Origin: an uncultured Bacilli bacterium
Lineage (GTDB): Bacteria > Bacillota_I > Bacilli_A > RFN20 > CAG-826
Reading direction: 5' to 3'
Length of the DNA stretch: 64,000 nucleotides
Assembly: GCA_934700895.1 (NCBI GenBank)
Contig: CAKUXV010000006.1
Location: forward strand, 47,320-111,319
Shown: positions 27,334-34,494 of the stretch, piece by piece
Numbering within the stretch: position 1 is the first letter of the stretch
Layout: every line of letters starts with the position of its first letter
The notes under the pieces: generated by a model
Database searches by the model: none
What the model saw: the letters and a program-made list of their open reading frames with translations, nothing else
Told to the model about the DNA's origin: nothing
Position numbers and translations under genes: made by a program

Positions 27334-29071
27334 GGAAAGCCACCTCCTTGTTGCATGCAATCATTTTTTCTTCCCGTACTTTCAACACTTTGCGGTCATA
27401 AGTCACCAAACCATTTACTTCATCCTCGACATCGCTCCACTGGGTGAGGACGGCAACCGATAGGCCTTCTTTATCGATAAAGGGCACTACTTCATCGCGA
27501 TAAAGCGTGATTAAAGAAGCCGTTAATTCATCCACGTCCCGCTTCTTTTTGTATCCAAAGGACTTCGCACTAAAGGAATGGTCTTTTAAAAACAAAGAAT
27601 ATCCGCCAAATTCACTGAGAGACAGAATTCTCTTGGAATCGGACTTCAACGAGATTTTTCGGAAATAAATATGATGAGAAGAAAAGTCTCCGCATCCTTG
27701 ATCCGCCCAACCGGAGGCGGAATCGATCAAACGAGAAGAATCGAATTCCTTCAATAAGGAGGTCATTTTCCTTGCGTCAAATTGTCCCCAGCCTTCGTTA
27801 AATATCGTCCAAATTGCAATGCAGGGAACGTTATAAAGATGAGATACGGTTCTTTTTAAGTCTTCAGCAAAGCGGTTTTTCGATTGGAGGTTTCCTCGGC
27901 CAAAACGTTTTTGAATCTTGGCTTTCTCATCGTTCCATTTTGGACATAAAAAAGGTCCTGCCACAATCAGCCACTTCTTATAGGGGGCCCCTCCATTTAC
28001 AAGGTCTTGAATCACAAGCATGCCTGAACTATCGCAATGGTAATAAAAACGAAGGGGCTCGATTTTAATGTGCTTCCGAAGCATGTTAAACCCTAGTTTT
28101 CTCATACTTTGGATATCTTGCAGCATCGCCGCATCGCTAGGCGGGGTCAGGCCTCCGTCCGGATAATAGCCTTGGTCCAATAAACCATTTAAAAACAAAG
28201 GATGATTATTCAAGGCGAAAACGGAATGCCCTTTCCAAGAAATCGTTCCAAATTTTCGCATAGCAAAATAGGAGGTAACGCGATCCTCGTTTACACGAAT
28301 CGACAAATCATATAAAGCGGGATCATCGGGCGACCACGGATGAAATTCTTCTTCCAAGGGGGCGGTTAGACATAACGAAGCATCTAAAGCCACACGCTTT
28401 AACAAATGGCCATGGAACGAGATTTCAACTTCGCCTTCTTCAAATGTTCCATCAAGGGAAATGGACAGAGAAAGGGAACGATTATCAAAATCAGGCGCGA
28501 TACGAAGGAAAGTGATTCGATCTTTTGGCGTTTGCTCTAACCAAACCGTTTGCCAAATTCCACTCGTTGGGGTGTACCAAATACCCCCGCGTCGGTTAAG
28601 TTGCTTCCCTCGAGGGAAGATAGGGTTATCCGTATCATCTTTAACGCGAACATAAAGTTCATTGCCCGATTTGCGGAGGTGATGGCATTCCACTTCAATC
28701 GGATCGTACCCCCCTTCGTGATGAGAGCAAAATTCCCCGTTCACGTAAATATCCGCCACTTGGTCCACGGCGTCTAAATGCAAAAAATATCGACGTGTTT
28801 CATCCAAATCACTAATGTCGAAATAGCGTCGGTAATGCAGCACATCCTCCGAAACAACGGAGGTTTGAATTCCCGACAAAGGCGTTTCCGGGCTGAAAGG
28901 AACTCTAATTTTTTTGGAGAAATGGCTGGGTTTATTTTCTGATTTTGAAATTTCAAAATCCCAAAACCCGTTAAGGCAAAGGAAAGAGGATCGTTTTAAC
29001 TGGGGTCGAGGGTATTCCGATAGAGGGAGAGCTTCTTCTTTTGTTTTTAAACCTTCATCCGTCCAAAGCAT
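27326..29071 (-). CDS. Glycoside hydrolase family 2 enzyme
   Basis: 581 aa. It has an N-terminal sugar-binding jelly-roll (about residues 30-170; LNGFWDF, YVNGEFCSHHEGGYDPIEVE), an Ig-like domain, and a TIM barrel with the acid/base Glu in TIFNEGWGQ and the likely nucleophile Glu in LSEFGGYS. These are GH2 marks (beta-galactosidase, glucuronidase or mannosidase type). No signal peptide, so it acts inside the cell on imported glycosides. The start has no Shine-Dalgarno sequence; TAAAAT lies 6 nt before the ATG. Confidence 0.9.
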   Translation of the reverse strand: MLWTDEGLKTKEEALPLSEYPRPQLKRSSFLCLNGFWDFEISKSENKPSHFSKKIRVPFSPETPLSGIQTSVVSEDVLHYRRYFDISDLDETRRYFLHLDAVDQVADIYVNGEFCSHHEGGYDPIEVECHHLRKSGNELYVRVKDDTDNPIFPRGKQLNRRGGIWYTPTSGIWQTVWLEQTPKDRITFLRIAPDFDNRSLSLSISLDGTFEEGEVEISFHGHLLKRVALDASLCLTAPLEEEFHPWSPDDPALYDLSIRVNEDRVTSYFAMRKFGTISWKGHSVFALNNHPLFLNGLLDQGYYPDGGLTPPSDAAMLQDIQSMRKLGFNMLRKHIKIEPLRFYYHCDSSGMLVIQDLVNGGAPYKKWLIVAGPFLCPKWNDEKAKIQKRFGRGNLQSKNRFAEDLKRTVSHLYNVPCIAIWTIFNEGWGQFDARKMTSLLKEFDSSRLIDSASGWADQGCGDFSSHHIYFRKISLKSDSKRILSLSEFGGYSLFLKDHSFSAKSFGYKKKRDVDELTASLITLYRDEVVPFIDKEGLSVAVLTQWSDVEDEVNGLVTYDRKVLKVREEKMIACNKEVAFHD

Positions 29072-29077
29072 AGCGAT

Positions 29078-29083
29078 ATTTTA
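29078..29083 (-). promoter_or_regulatory. -10 element, leaderless start of GH2 gene
   Basis: Minus-strand TAAAAT is exactly 6 nt before the ATG at 29071, the same spacing as for the 5'-nucleotidase gene at 24936. Confidence 0.45.
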
Positions 29084-29160
29084 CACGTAGATAAGGGGTT
29101 TTACATCATATCTCGCCAAGAATTTCGTCCATGGGTTTATACTAAAAACGAGGAAAAATC

Positions 29161-30342
29161 ATGGAAATCAAAGAGATTCAAAAATATCTGCAAGAACAAA
29201 AAGCAAGTGCATGGGTCATGAGCGATTATGAAAACCATAACCCGTTTATGGTTCGCCTATTAGGTGAAAAAATGCTGACCCGAAAAATTATCATGGTCAT
29301 TCCATCGAAAGAAAAACCATTCTTGATTTGTCATCAAATCGACACCGTCTTTTTAAGGGAGGAAACCATCAGCAGCCTTTTTGATTTGAAGCCATACGCA
29401 ACCTGGCAAGAGATGCTTCAAATAGAAAAAGAATCCCTTCAAAATATGCCCGTTGTTTTGATGAATTATTCGGAAAACGGCCTACTGCCTCGCGTATCTT
29501 TGGAAGATTATGGAACCGTCTCCTATATCCAATCCCTTGGAATTCAAATCGAATCCTCTGCCGATTTATTACAAAGTCTTTCCGCGGTTTTGACGGAAGA
29601 ACAATTTGAATCTCAAAAAGACGCCTGCAACAAAGCCTTAAAAATCAAGGATGAGGCCTTCCAAAAAATCGCAAAAGATCTTTGTGAAAAAGGATATTCC
29701 GACGAATTAGATATTCAATTGTTCATCGGAAAACGCTTTGAAGAAGAGGGAATGGTCTATGATGAACTGCCGATTGTCGCCATAGGAAAAAATGCTTCTG
29801 ACCCTCATTACGGACCTACTCCCGCCACCCATTCACGCATTCACGAAGGGGATTTGGTCCTCATCGATATGTGGGCAAAAAACAAAGAGCCGGGGAGCGT
29901 TTATGCCGACATCACCTGGATGGGCTATTGCGGCTCGTCCGTTCCGGCAGTTTATCAAGAGAGATTCAACATCGTTAAGCAAGCTCGTGACGGGGTCATT
30001 TCCTTTTTAAGGGAGGAATTGCCCCATAGAAAAGTTCAAGCATATGAAGCGGACAACGTGGCGAGAAAAATCATTACAGACGCCGGTTTTGGGTCCTATT
30101 TTATTCATCGCGTTGGCCATAACATCTCAGATGATGTTTCTCCTCATGGACCCGGAGCCAATCTCGACAATTATGAATCCCACGATTTCCGCGAATTAAT
30201 GGAAGGGACTTCTTTTAGCGACGAGCCTGGAATTTACGCTCCGGATTTTGGGATTCGCACCGAAACCGATTTGCACATCCAAAATCGTCAATTGTGTGTG
30301 GTTGGCGGTCTCCAAGAAGATATCATCTCCATTCTTAAATAA
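29161..30342 (+). CDS. M24-family metallopeptidase (Xaa-Pro aminopeptidase-like)
   Basis: 393 aa with a creatinase-like N-terminal domain and a pita-bread C-terminal domain. The five metal ligands are visible: Asp in VLIDMWA, Asp in YADITW, His in HRVGHNI, Glu in SDEPGIY and Glu in RTETDLH. Likely a cytoplasmic aminopeptidase that trims peptides. A GAGG site lies close to the ATG, and TATACT at 29138-29143 is a possible -10. Single-gene unit; its end abuts the hsp20 terminator. Confidence 0.9.
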   Translation: MEIKEIQKYLQEQKASAWVMSDYENHNPFMVRLLGEKMLTRKIIMVIPSKEKPFLICHQIDTVFLREETISSLFDLKPYATWQEMLQIEKESLQNMPVVLMNYSENGLLPRVSLEDYGTVSYIQSLGIQIESSADLLQSLSAVLTEEQFESQKDACNKALKIKDEAFQKIAKDLCEKGYSDELDIQLFIGKRFEEEGMVYDELPIVAIGKNASDPHYGPTPATHSRIHEGDLVLIDMWAKNKEPGSVYADITWMGYCGSSVPAVYQERFNIVKQARDGVISFLREELPHRKVQAYEADNVARKIITDAGFGSYFIHRVGHNISDDVSPHGPGANLDNYESHDFRELMEGTSFSDEPGIYAPDFGIRTETDLHIQNRQLCVVGGLQEDIISILK

Positions 30343-30371
30343 AAAAGAGGGGGCACTAATTTGCCCCCTCT
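30341..30371 (-). terminator. Terminator of hsp20 (and M24 gene end)
   Basis: Perfect 10-bp arms (30346-30355 and 30362-30371) with a 6-nt loop. On the minus strand a run of six T follows, terminating hsp20. It may also slow plus-strand transcription from the M24 gene. Confidence 0.85.
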
Positions 30372-30392
30372 GCCAACAAGTAAAGAGGTCGT

Positions 30393-30824
30393 TTACTTGA
30401 TAGCGATTTGGTGAGAAGTGACTTCCGGTTCTTTTTCTTTCGGGAAGAAAACCTTCAGTACACCATTTTCGAAGGTCGCAGCAACCTTCTTCTCGTCAAT
30501 GTCGCCCACATAATAGCTGCGGCTGGCAGATCCCGAGAAGCGTTCACGATGCTTGTAGCCCTTCTTTTCGCCTTTTTCGTTTTTAAGCGAAGTATTGGCG
30601 GAAGCCTTAATGGTCAAATAGCCATCTTCCAAGGAAATGGAAACATCTTCTTTTTTGATCCCAGGAAGATCAACGACCATGTTATAGCCGTCTTTGACTT
30701 CCTCGATGTCGGTCTTCATCGAAAGAGAACCGAAACTTTCATTGGACATCGCGTCTTTGATTCCGAAGAAATCATCGACGAACGGATCCAAGAAATTCTC
30801 AACACGATTGATTGCATAAGCCAT
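30393..30824 (-). CDS. Small heat shock protein Hsp20
   Basis: 143-aa alpha-crystallin-domain chaperone that holds unfolding proteins. The domain spans about residues 35-130, with VVDLPGIKKEDVSISLEDGYLTI and the C-terminal GVLKVFFPK, and an I-x-I-like tail (QIAIK). A strong AGGAGGT precedes the ATG. The gene is monocistronic with its own sigma-A promoter flanked by two CIRCE operators, so heat-shock control by HrcA is expected. hrcA is not in the window. Confidence 0.95.
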   Translation of the reverse strand: MAYAINRVENFLDPFVDDFFGIKDAMSNESFGSLSMKTDIEEVKDGYNMVVDLPGIKKEDVSISLEDGYLTIKASANTSLKNEKGEKKGYKHRERFSGSASRSYYVGDIDEKKVAATFENGVLKVFFPKEKEPEVTSHQIAIK

Positions 30825-30850
30825 AAGTTTTACCTCCTAATGGATTTCGT

Positions 30851-30877
30851 TTAGCACTCTTCATTTCCAAGTGCTAA
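30851..30877 (-). promoter_or_regulatory. CIRCE operator 1
   Basis: TTAGCACTC, 9 bp, AAGTGCTAA: one mismatch from the CIRCE consensus bound by HrcA. It lies just downstream of the predicted hsp20 transcription start. Confidence 0.9.
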
Positions 30878-30881
30878 CAAT

Positions 30882-30909
30882 ACTATAGGTGGTTTTTTAG
30901 CAATGTCAA
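30882..30909 (-). promoter_or_regulatory. hsp20 sigma-A promoter
   Basis: Minus-strand TTGACA (30904-30909), 16-bp spacer, TATAGT (30882-30887). It is sandwiched between the two CIRCE elements. Confidence 0.8.
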
Positions 30910-30923
30910 CACATGAGTGCTAA
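30897..30923 (-). promoter_or_regulatory. CIRCE operator 2 (diverged)
   Basis: TTAGCAATG, 9 bp, GAGTGCTAA: the second arm is a perfect CIRCE half, the first has two mismatches. It covers the -35 of the hsp20 promoter. Confidence 0.7.
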
Positions 30924-30972
30924 AAATTTAAAAAATATTTTTTCCTTATGAAAAACACTCGATATGTGGGGC

Positions 30973-31437
30973 TTATTTTGTAATATCAACGAACTTCGCC
31001 TGGCAATAAGAAAGCAAATCTAAGGGATTTAGCCCCACTTGATAGCCTCTTTTGCCACCTGAAACGAATATACGATCAAAAAGTTGGGCCGTTTCATCAA
31101 TGACGACTGGAAAAGGTTTTTTTAGCCCAATGGGGCTGCATCCGCCATGGACGTAGCCCGTTAAAGGTAGCAAGGTCTTTTGTGGAATCAATTCGATGGA
31201 TTTTGCAGAAACGGATTTCGCCGCTTTTTTCAAATCTAATTCTTTGGCGACAGGAACGCAGAAAACGAAATGTTCTTTCTTTTGGTTTTCCACCACCAGC
31301 GTTTTAAATACGCAATCCACGTCTTCTTTTAACGCTTTGGCCACTTGAACCCCGTTCACAATGGATTCATCGTATTCTCTTTCTATATAGGAGATGCCCG
31401 CAATGTCGAGCAGACGCATCACATTCGTTTTTTCCAT
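30973..31437 (-). CDS. ybaK: YbaK/EbsC-family Cys-tRNA(Pro) deacylase
   Basis: 154-aa trans-editing enzyme that removes Cys mischarged on tRNA(Pro). Family motifs VFKTLVVE (catalytic Lys), YVHGGCSPIGLKK and SGGKRGYQVGL are present and length is typical. TAGAAT lies 7 nt before the ATG and there is no Shine-Dalgarno sequence, so it may be leaderless. It follows a terminator and has its own unit. Confidence 0.92.
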   Translation of the reverse strand: MEKTNVMRLLDIAGISYIEREYDESIVNGVQVAKALKEDVDCVFKTLVVENQKKEHFVFCVPVAKELDLKKAAKSVSAKSIELIPQKTLLPLTGYVHGGCSPIGLKKPFPVVIDETAQLFDRIFVSGGKRGYQVGLNPLDLLSYCQAKFVDITK

Positions 31438-31465
31438 GTCGGTTATTCTAGATTCCTATCATGAA

Positions 31466-31497
31466 AAAAAGGAAGCCCCAGTTACAAGGTTTCCTTT
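31466..31497 (-). terminator. Terminator of PIN-domain gene
   Basis: Minus-strand AAGGAA and TTCCTT arms around a partly paired interior, followed by a T-rich run. It separates the PIN gene from ybaK. Confidence 0.65.
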
Positions 31498-31501
31498 TTA
31501 G

Positions 31502-33370
31502 CTATTTTCCATTCGGCTTAGACGCATCCGATTTAGAAGGTTGAGTTTTTGACGGCTTTTGATTCGTCGACTTCTTCTTTTGCGACGAAGCATTTTGCTT
31601 CGTTTGCGGATGGGGCGCAGGTTTAGAAGCGGGTACTTTTTTCACCACTTTCTTCACAACCGCCTTTTTCTTCTGCTGAAGTTCGGCATTTGATTGAGAA
31701 GCGCTTTTCGACTTCTTCTTTTCTGTAGAAGGTTTTGGCTGAGAGGGGCCCATTCCCTTTTGTCCTTTTTTCGGCGAGCGGACGGGAACCTTTTGGTTTG
31801 ATCCGGCAGACTTCTTCTTGGACGAATGAGCCTTGGTCGCAGGAACAGGGCTTTTCTCGTAACGAATTTTTGCTTCGATACGTTCACGTTTATCCTTGTC
31901 TTCAGGGGCAAGGATCACCAATTTTGGATGCCCAAAATCCGCGGGTTTATCCTCGGGTTTTGGGGCTGGGGGTTCGTCGACCTTTGCCGCGGTTTTTTCC
32001 ACGGCCGGAGCTTGAGCCTTCTTCTTCACCTTTTTCACCGTGCGTTGAGTCTTGGTGCCAGTTGGAAGGGCGGGCTGCTCCTTTTTCGATGGAGCATCTC
32101 GCTTCGGCGTCTCGCGTTTTTCCAGCTCGTTCTTGGGAAGGGAGGCTGCATTAGAGTTGGGCTTATCCTCTTCGAAATTCTTGGTCAAACTAGCCCATGC
32201 TTTAAATCCAATTCCATAGGGCTCCGCCAAAACGGTAAGCCCCTTATAATCTGTAGAGACCGTGGCGCGGCCATCCATTTTGTCTTCCAAACGCTTAACG
32301 ATTTCATCGAGGTCGTTTTCCGTTAAATCCAACGGCCCGTGGAACTGTGCTTGGTAAGGAATTGTCGGGTATCGGAACAAAATTCCTCCGCACCAACTCG
32401 CTGCCTCTTGAATGGCGCTTTGGAGCGAATTGCCGCTTCCAAAACGCATTTTCTTTTTCAAAATCGAAATCGAATCAACAGTAGATTCTTGTTTTGCAGA
32501 CTTTTCAGCTTCTTTTTTTGCCGGGATCGCCGCGCTTTGAAGATTGATCAATTCTTGGCGCAATTGCTTTTCCGGAACCAAAAGACGAAGTTTGGCTTTC
32601 TTTTCGTCCTTCAAATTTTTAAGGTTCTTCATTTGTTCCGTAACATCCTCGATTTTTCGTTCCGTCGGATATTGGCGGTTTTTCAAATTGGAGCCGAGAT
32701 GCGCATCCATCTTTTCGATGGCCTTTATGGTAGCGTCCTCTTGGTTTTGTGGTTTTGGAAACGCCTTGTTGACTGGGGCTGCATCTCCTCGGTTGTTATT
32801 GGGGCGGGGAACGTTACGTTCCGCCGGTTTGCTACGATGTTCTTCTGGAATGATTTCTCCACGATTAGGAACTAGGCTTCCATCGCGATCCAGCCGATAA
32901 ACTTGAACTCGATTTCCGTGTTGGGACATCAAATCGTTGAGTCCCCGCAAATCGCTGGCCAATTTTTTGTCTTGGGTAACGACCAGGATGCGTTGATTAA
33001 GTCGATCCGCGCTTACTTTGACATAAATCGCCTTATCTGCGAAATGGTGCTCCGTATCGTTTCCGTAGGTTTTTAGAAGCGATAGCACTTTCTTTCTCTT
33101 CGCATGGCGAATGATTTTCAATGCCCTCTTTGCCGATGAACTCTTGTCAAAGTTCTTTTTATCCGTGCAATGGTTCTTCAATTCTTCAATGCACTCATCC
33201 GGGATATATATTTCTACCGGCGAATCGTCGAGATAAGTTTGGGCGTTTAGCAGGGAATCCATCCAAATGGGGAAGGAATCTTCCATCAAAGAACTCGTAT
33301 CCACGATTGCGTAGTCGAAGTAATTGAGTTGCTTCGCTAGCAAACGGGCTTTGTTCTCGTCGCTATACAT
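31502..33370 (-). CDS. PIN-domain protein with long Lys-rich tail
   Basis: 622 aa. Residues about 17-160 form a PIN-like nuclease domain: VDTSSLMED, the Glu of ECIEEL, HFADKAIY and VTQDKKLASD supply four acidic residues. A short folded segment of unknown type lies near 310-395 (NSLQSAIQEAASWCGG). Residues about 400-622 are low-complexity Lys/Pro/Ser/Ala, probably disordered and RNA-binding. Function is unknown; an RNA-processing or quality-control role is inference. An AAAGGAGG site is 18-20 nt from the ATG but 5 nt from an in-frame ATT (33382-33380), so an ATT start four codons earlier is possible. Confidence 0.75.
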   Translation of the reverse strand: MYSDENKARLLAKQLNYFDYAIVDTSSLMEDSFPIWMDSLLNAQTYLDDSPVEIYIPDECIEELKNHCTDKKNFDKSSSAKRALKIIRHAKRKKVLSLLKTYGNDTEHHFADKAIYVKVSADRLNQRILVVTQDKKLASDLRGLNDLMSQHGNRVQVYRLDRDGSLVPNRGEIIPEEHRSKPAERNVPRPNNNRGDAAPVNKAFPKPQNQEDATIKAIEKMDAHLGSNLKNRQYPTERKIEDVTEQMKNLKNLKDEKKAKLRLLVPEKQLRQELINLQSAAIPAKKEAEKSAKQESTVDSISILKKKMRFGSGNSLQSAIQEAASWCGGILFRYPTIPYQAQFHGPLDLTENDLDEIVKRLEDKMDGRATVSTDYKGLTVLAEPYGIGFKAWASLTKNFEEDKPNSNAASLPKNELEKRETPKRDAPSKKEQPALPTGTKTQRTVKKVKKKAQAPAVEKTAAKVDEPPAPKPEDKPADFGHPKLVILAPEDKDKRERIEAKIRYEKSPVPATKAHSSKKKSAGSNQKVPVRSPKKGQKGMGPSQPKPSTEKKKSKSASQSNAELQQKKKAVVKKVVKKVPASKPAPHPQTKQNASSQKKKSTNQKPSKTQPSKSDASKPNGK

Positions 33371-33383
33371 AAATAAAACAATA

Positions 33384-33409
33384 TTAACCTCCTTTGGGTT
33401 AACATTATA
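33384..33409 (-). promoter_or_regulatory. -10 and hairpin over the Shine-Dalgarno site of the PIN gene
   Basis: TATAAT lies at 33404-33409 (minus). Directly downstream TTAACC (33397-33402) and GGTTAA (33384-33389) form a 6-bp stem whose 7-nt loop and 3' arm contain the AAAGGAGG ribosome site, so folding would hide it. Confidence 0.5.
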
Positions 33410-33449
33410 CCGAAATGAAAGGGGATTAAAATAAATTTAGTCCCGCCCA

Positions 33450-34487
33450 CTAGGACAAGAAATAGGAAAAGGCTGTGGGGATGGGATAAAGGGATTTTCT
33501 TTGCTCTTCATCAACGAACAAATCATTGGGAAGTGGGGAAGAAACGGAAATGGCATACCCCATCATCTCCCATATTTGATGGCTAAATACGTGCTTGGCG
33601 TGCCCCAAATCGAGAATAGATTCTACATGGTAACCTTTGTTTACCCATTCGTTTTTTGCTTCTTCTAACGTCATTTCCTTATCCACATTAGGAAGTTCAT
33701 ATAAAGAAGCCAGTAAACCTTTGCTTGGGCGTTTACGAAGCAAAATCTTATTGTCACAATTCACCACGAAAACCGTTTTCTTTATGGTTTTCTGAACAGG
33801 TTTTTTATTCAAATTCGGATACCTGTCCTCGCTCTTTTTTAAATGGGCGAAACAAAAAGAGGCAAAGGGGCAATCCGAACAAAGCGGCTTTCCGTTCGGG
33901 ATGCAAATCGTTTGGCCGATTTCCATCAAGGCTTGATTAAAGACGGCGGGATCTCCTTCTAACAAGTGCAGAAATCCTTCTTGTACCTTTTTGCGATCCG
34001 CGGGCTTTCCCGGATCGATAAGCAACGCAAACAAACGAGCGTATACCCGAATCAAATTGCCATCCACGGCAACGGCTTTTTGATGAAAGGCGCAAGCACG
34101 AATTGCATTCGCTGTATAATCGCCAATCCCAGGAAGCGAAATTAGCTCTTCATAAGAGGATGGGATTTCGCCGTGAAAACGGTTTTGAATCTCCAAGGCG
34201 GCCCAATGCATATTCCGCACTCGGGAATAATAGCCAAGGCCTTCCCAGAGTTTGAGGTATACGTCCTCCCGGGCGTCCGCCAATGCCTTCACGTTCGGCA
34301 GGACGTCCATAAAACGGAGGTAATACCCTTTTACGGTATCTACCCGCGTTTGTTGCAACATGATTTCGGACACCCAGACATGATAAGGGCTCGGGTCACT
34401 TCTCCAAGGTAATACACGATGGCCTAGATTCCAAAAGAAAAGGAGACGCGAAGAAAAATCATGCGCGGTTATTTTAGATAACCCCAT
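33450..34487 (-). CDS. mutY: MutY, adenine DNA glycosylase
   Basis: Removes A mispaired with 8-oxoguanine. About 345 aa, with LPWR and SEIMLQQTRVDTV, the helix-hairpin-helix LPGIGDYTANAI, the catalytic Asp in VDGNLIRV, a four-cysteine cluster (CIPNGKPLCSDCPFASFC) for [4Fe-4S], and a C-terminal NUDIX-like domain that reads 8-oxoG. Two upstream in-frame ATGs (34502, 34517) overlap the EAL gene; the start at 34487 is chosen from the GAAGGA site and typical N-terminal length but is uncertain. Confidence 0.93.
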   Translation of the reverse strand: MGLSKITAHDFSSRLLFFWNLGHRVLPWRSDPSPYHVWVSEIMLQQTRVDTVKGYYLRFMDVLPNVKALADAREDVYLKLWEGLGYYSRVRNMHWAALEIQNRFHGEIPSSYEELISLPGIGDYTANAIRACAFHQKAVAVDGNLIRVYARLFALLIDPGKPADRKKVQEGFLHLLEGDPAVFNQALMEIGQTICIPNGKPLCSDCPFASFCFAHLKKSEDRYPNLNKKPVQKTIKKTVFVVNCDNKILLRKRPSKGLLASLYELPNVDKEMTLEEAKNEWVNKGYHVESILDLGHAKHVFSHQIWEMMGYAISVSSPLPNDLFVDEEQRKSLYPIPTAFSYFLS

Positions 34488-34494
34488 ACGTCCT

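Noticed and set aside
30925..30940. A 9-base match (ATTTTTTAA) between the presumed guide region and the hsp20 upstream region
   Set aside because: Such a short AT-only match is expected by chance in 64 kb and the guide boundaries are unknown.
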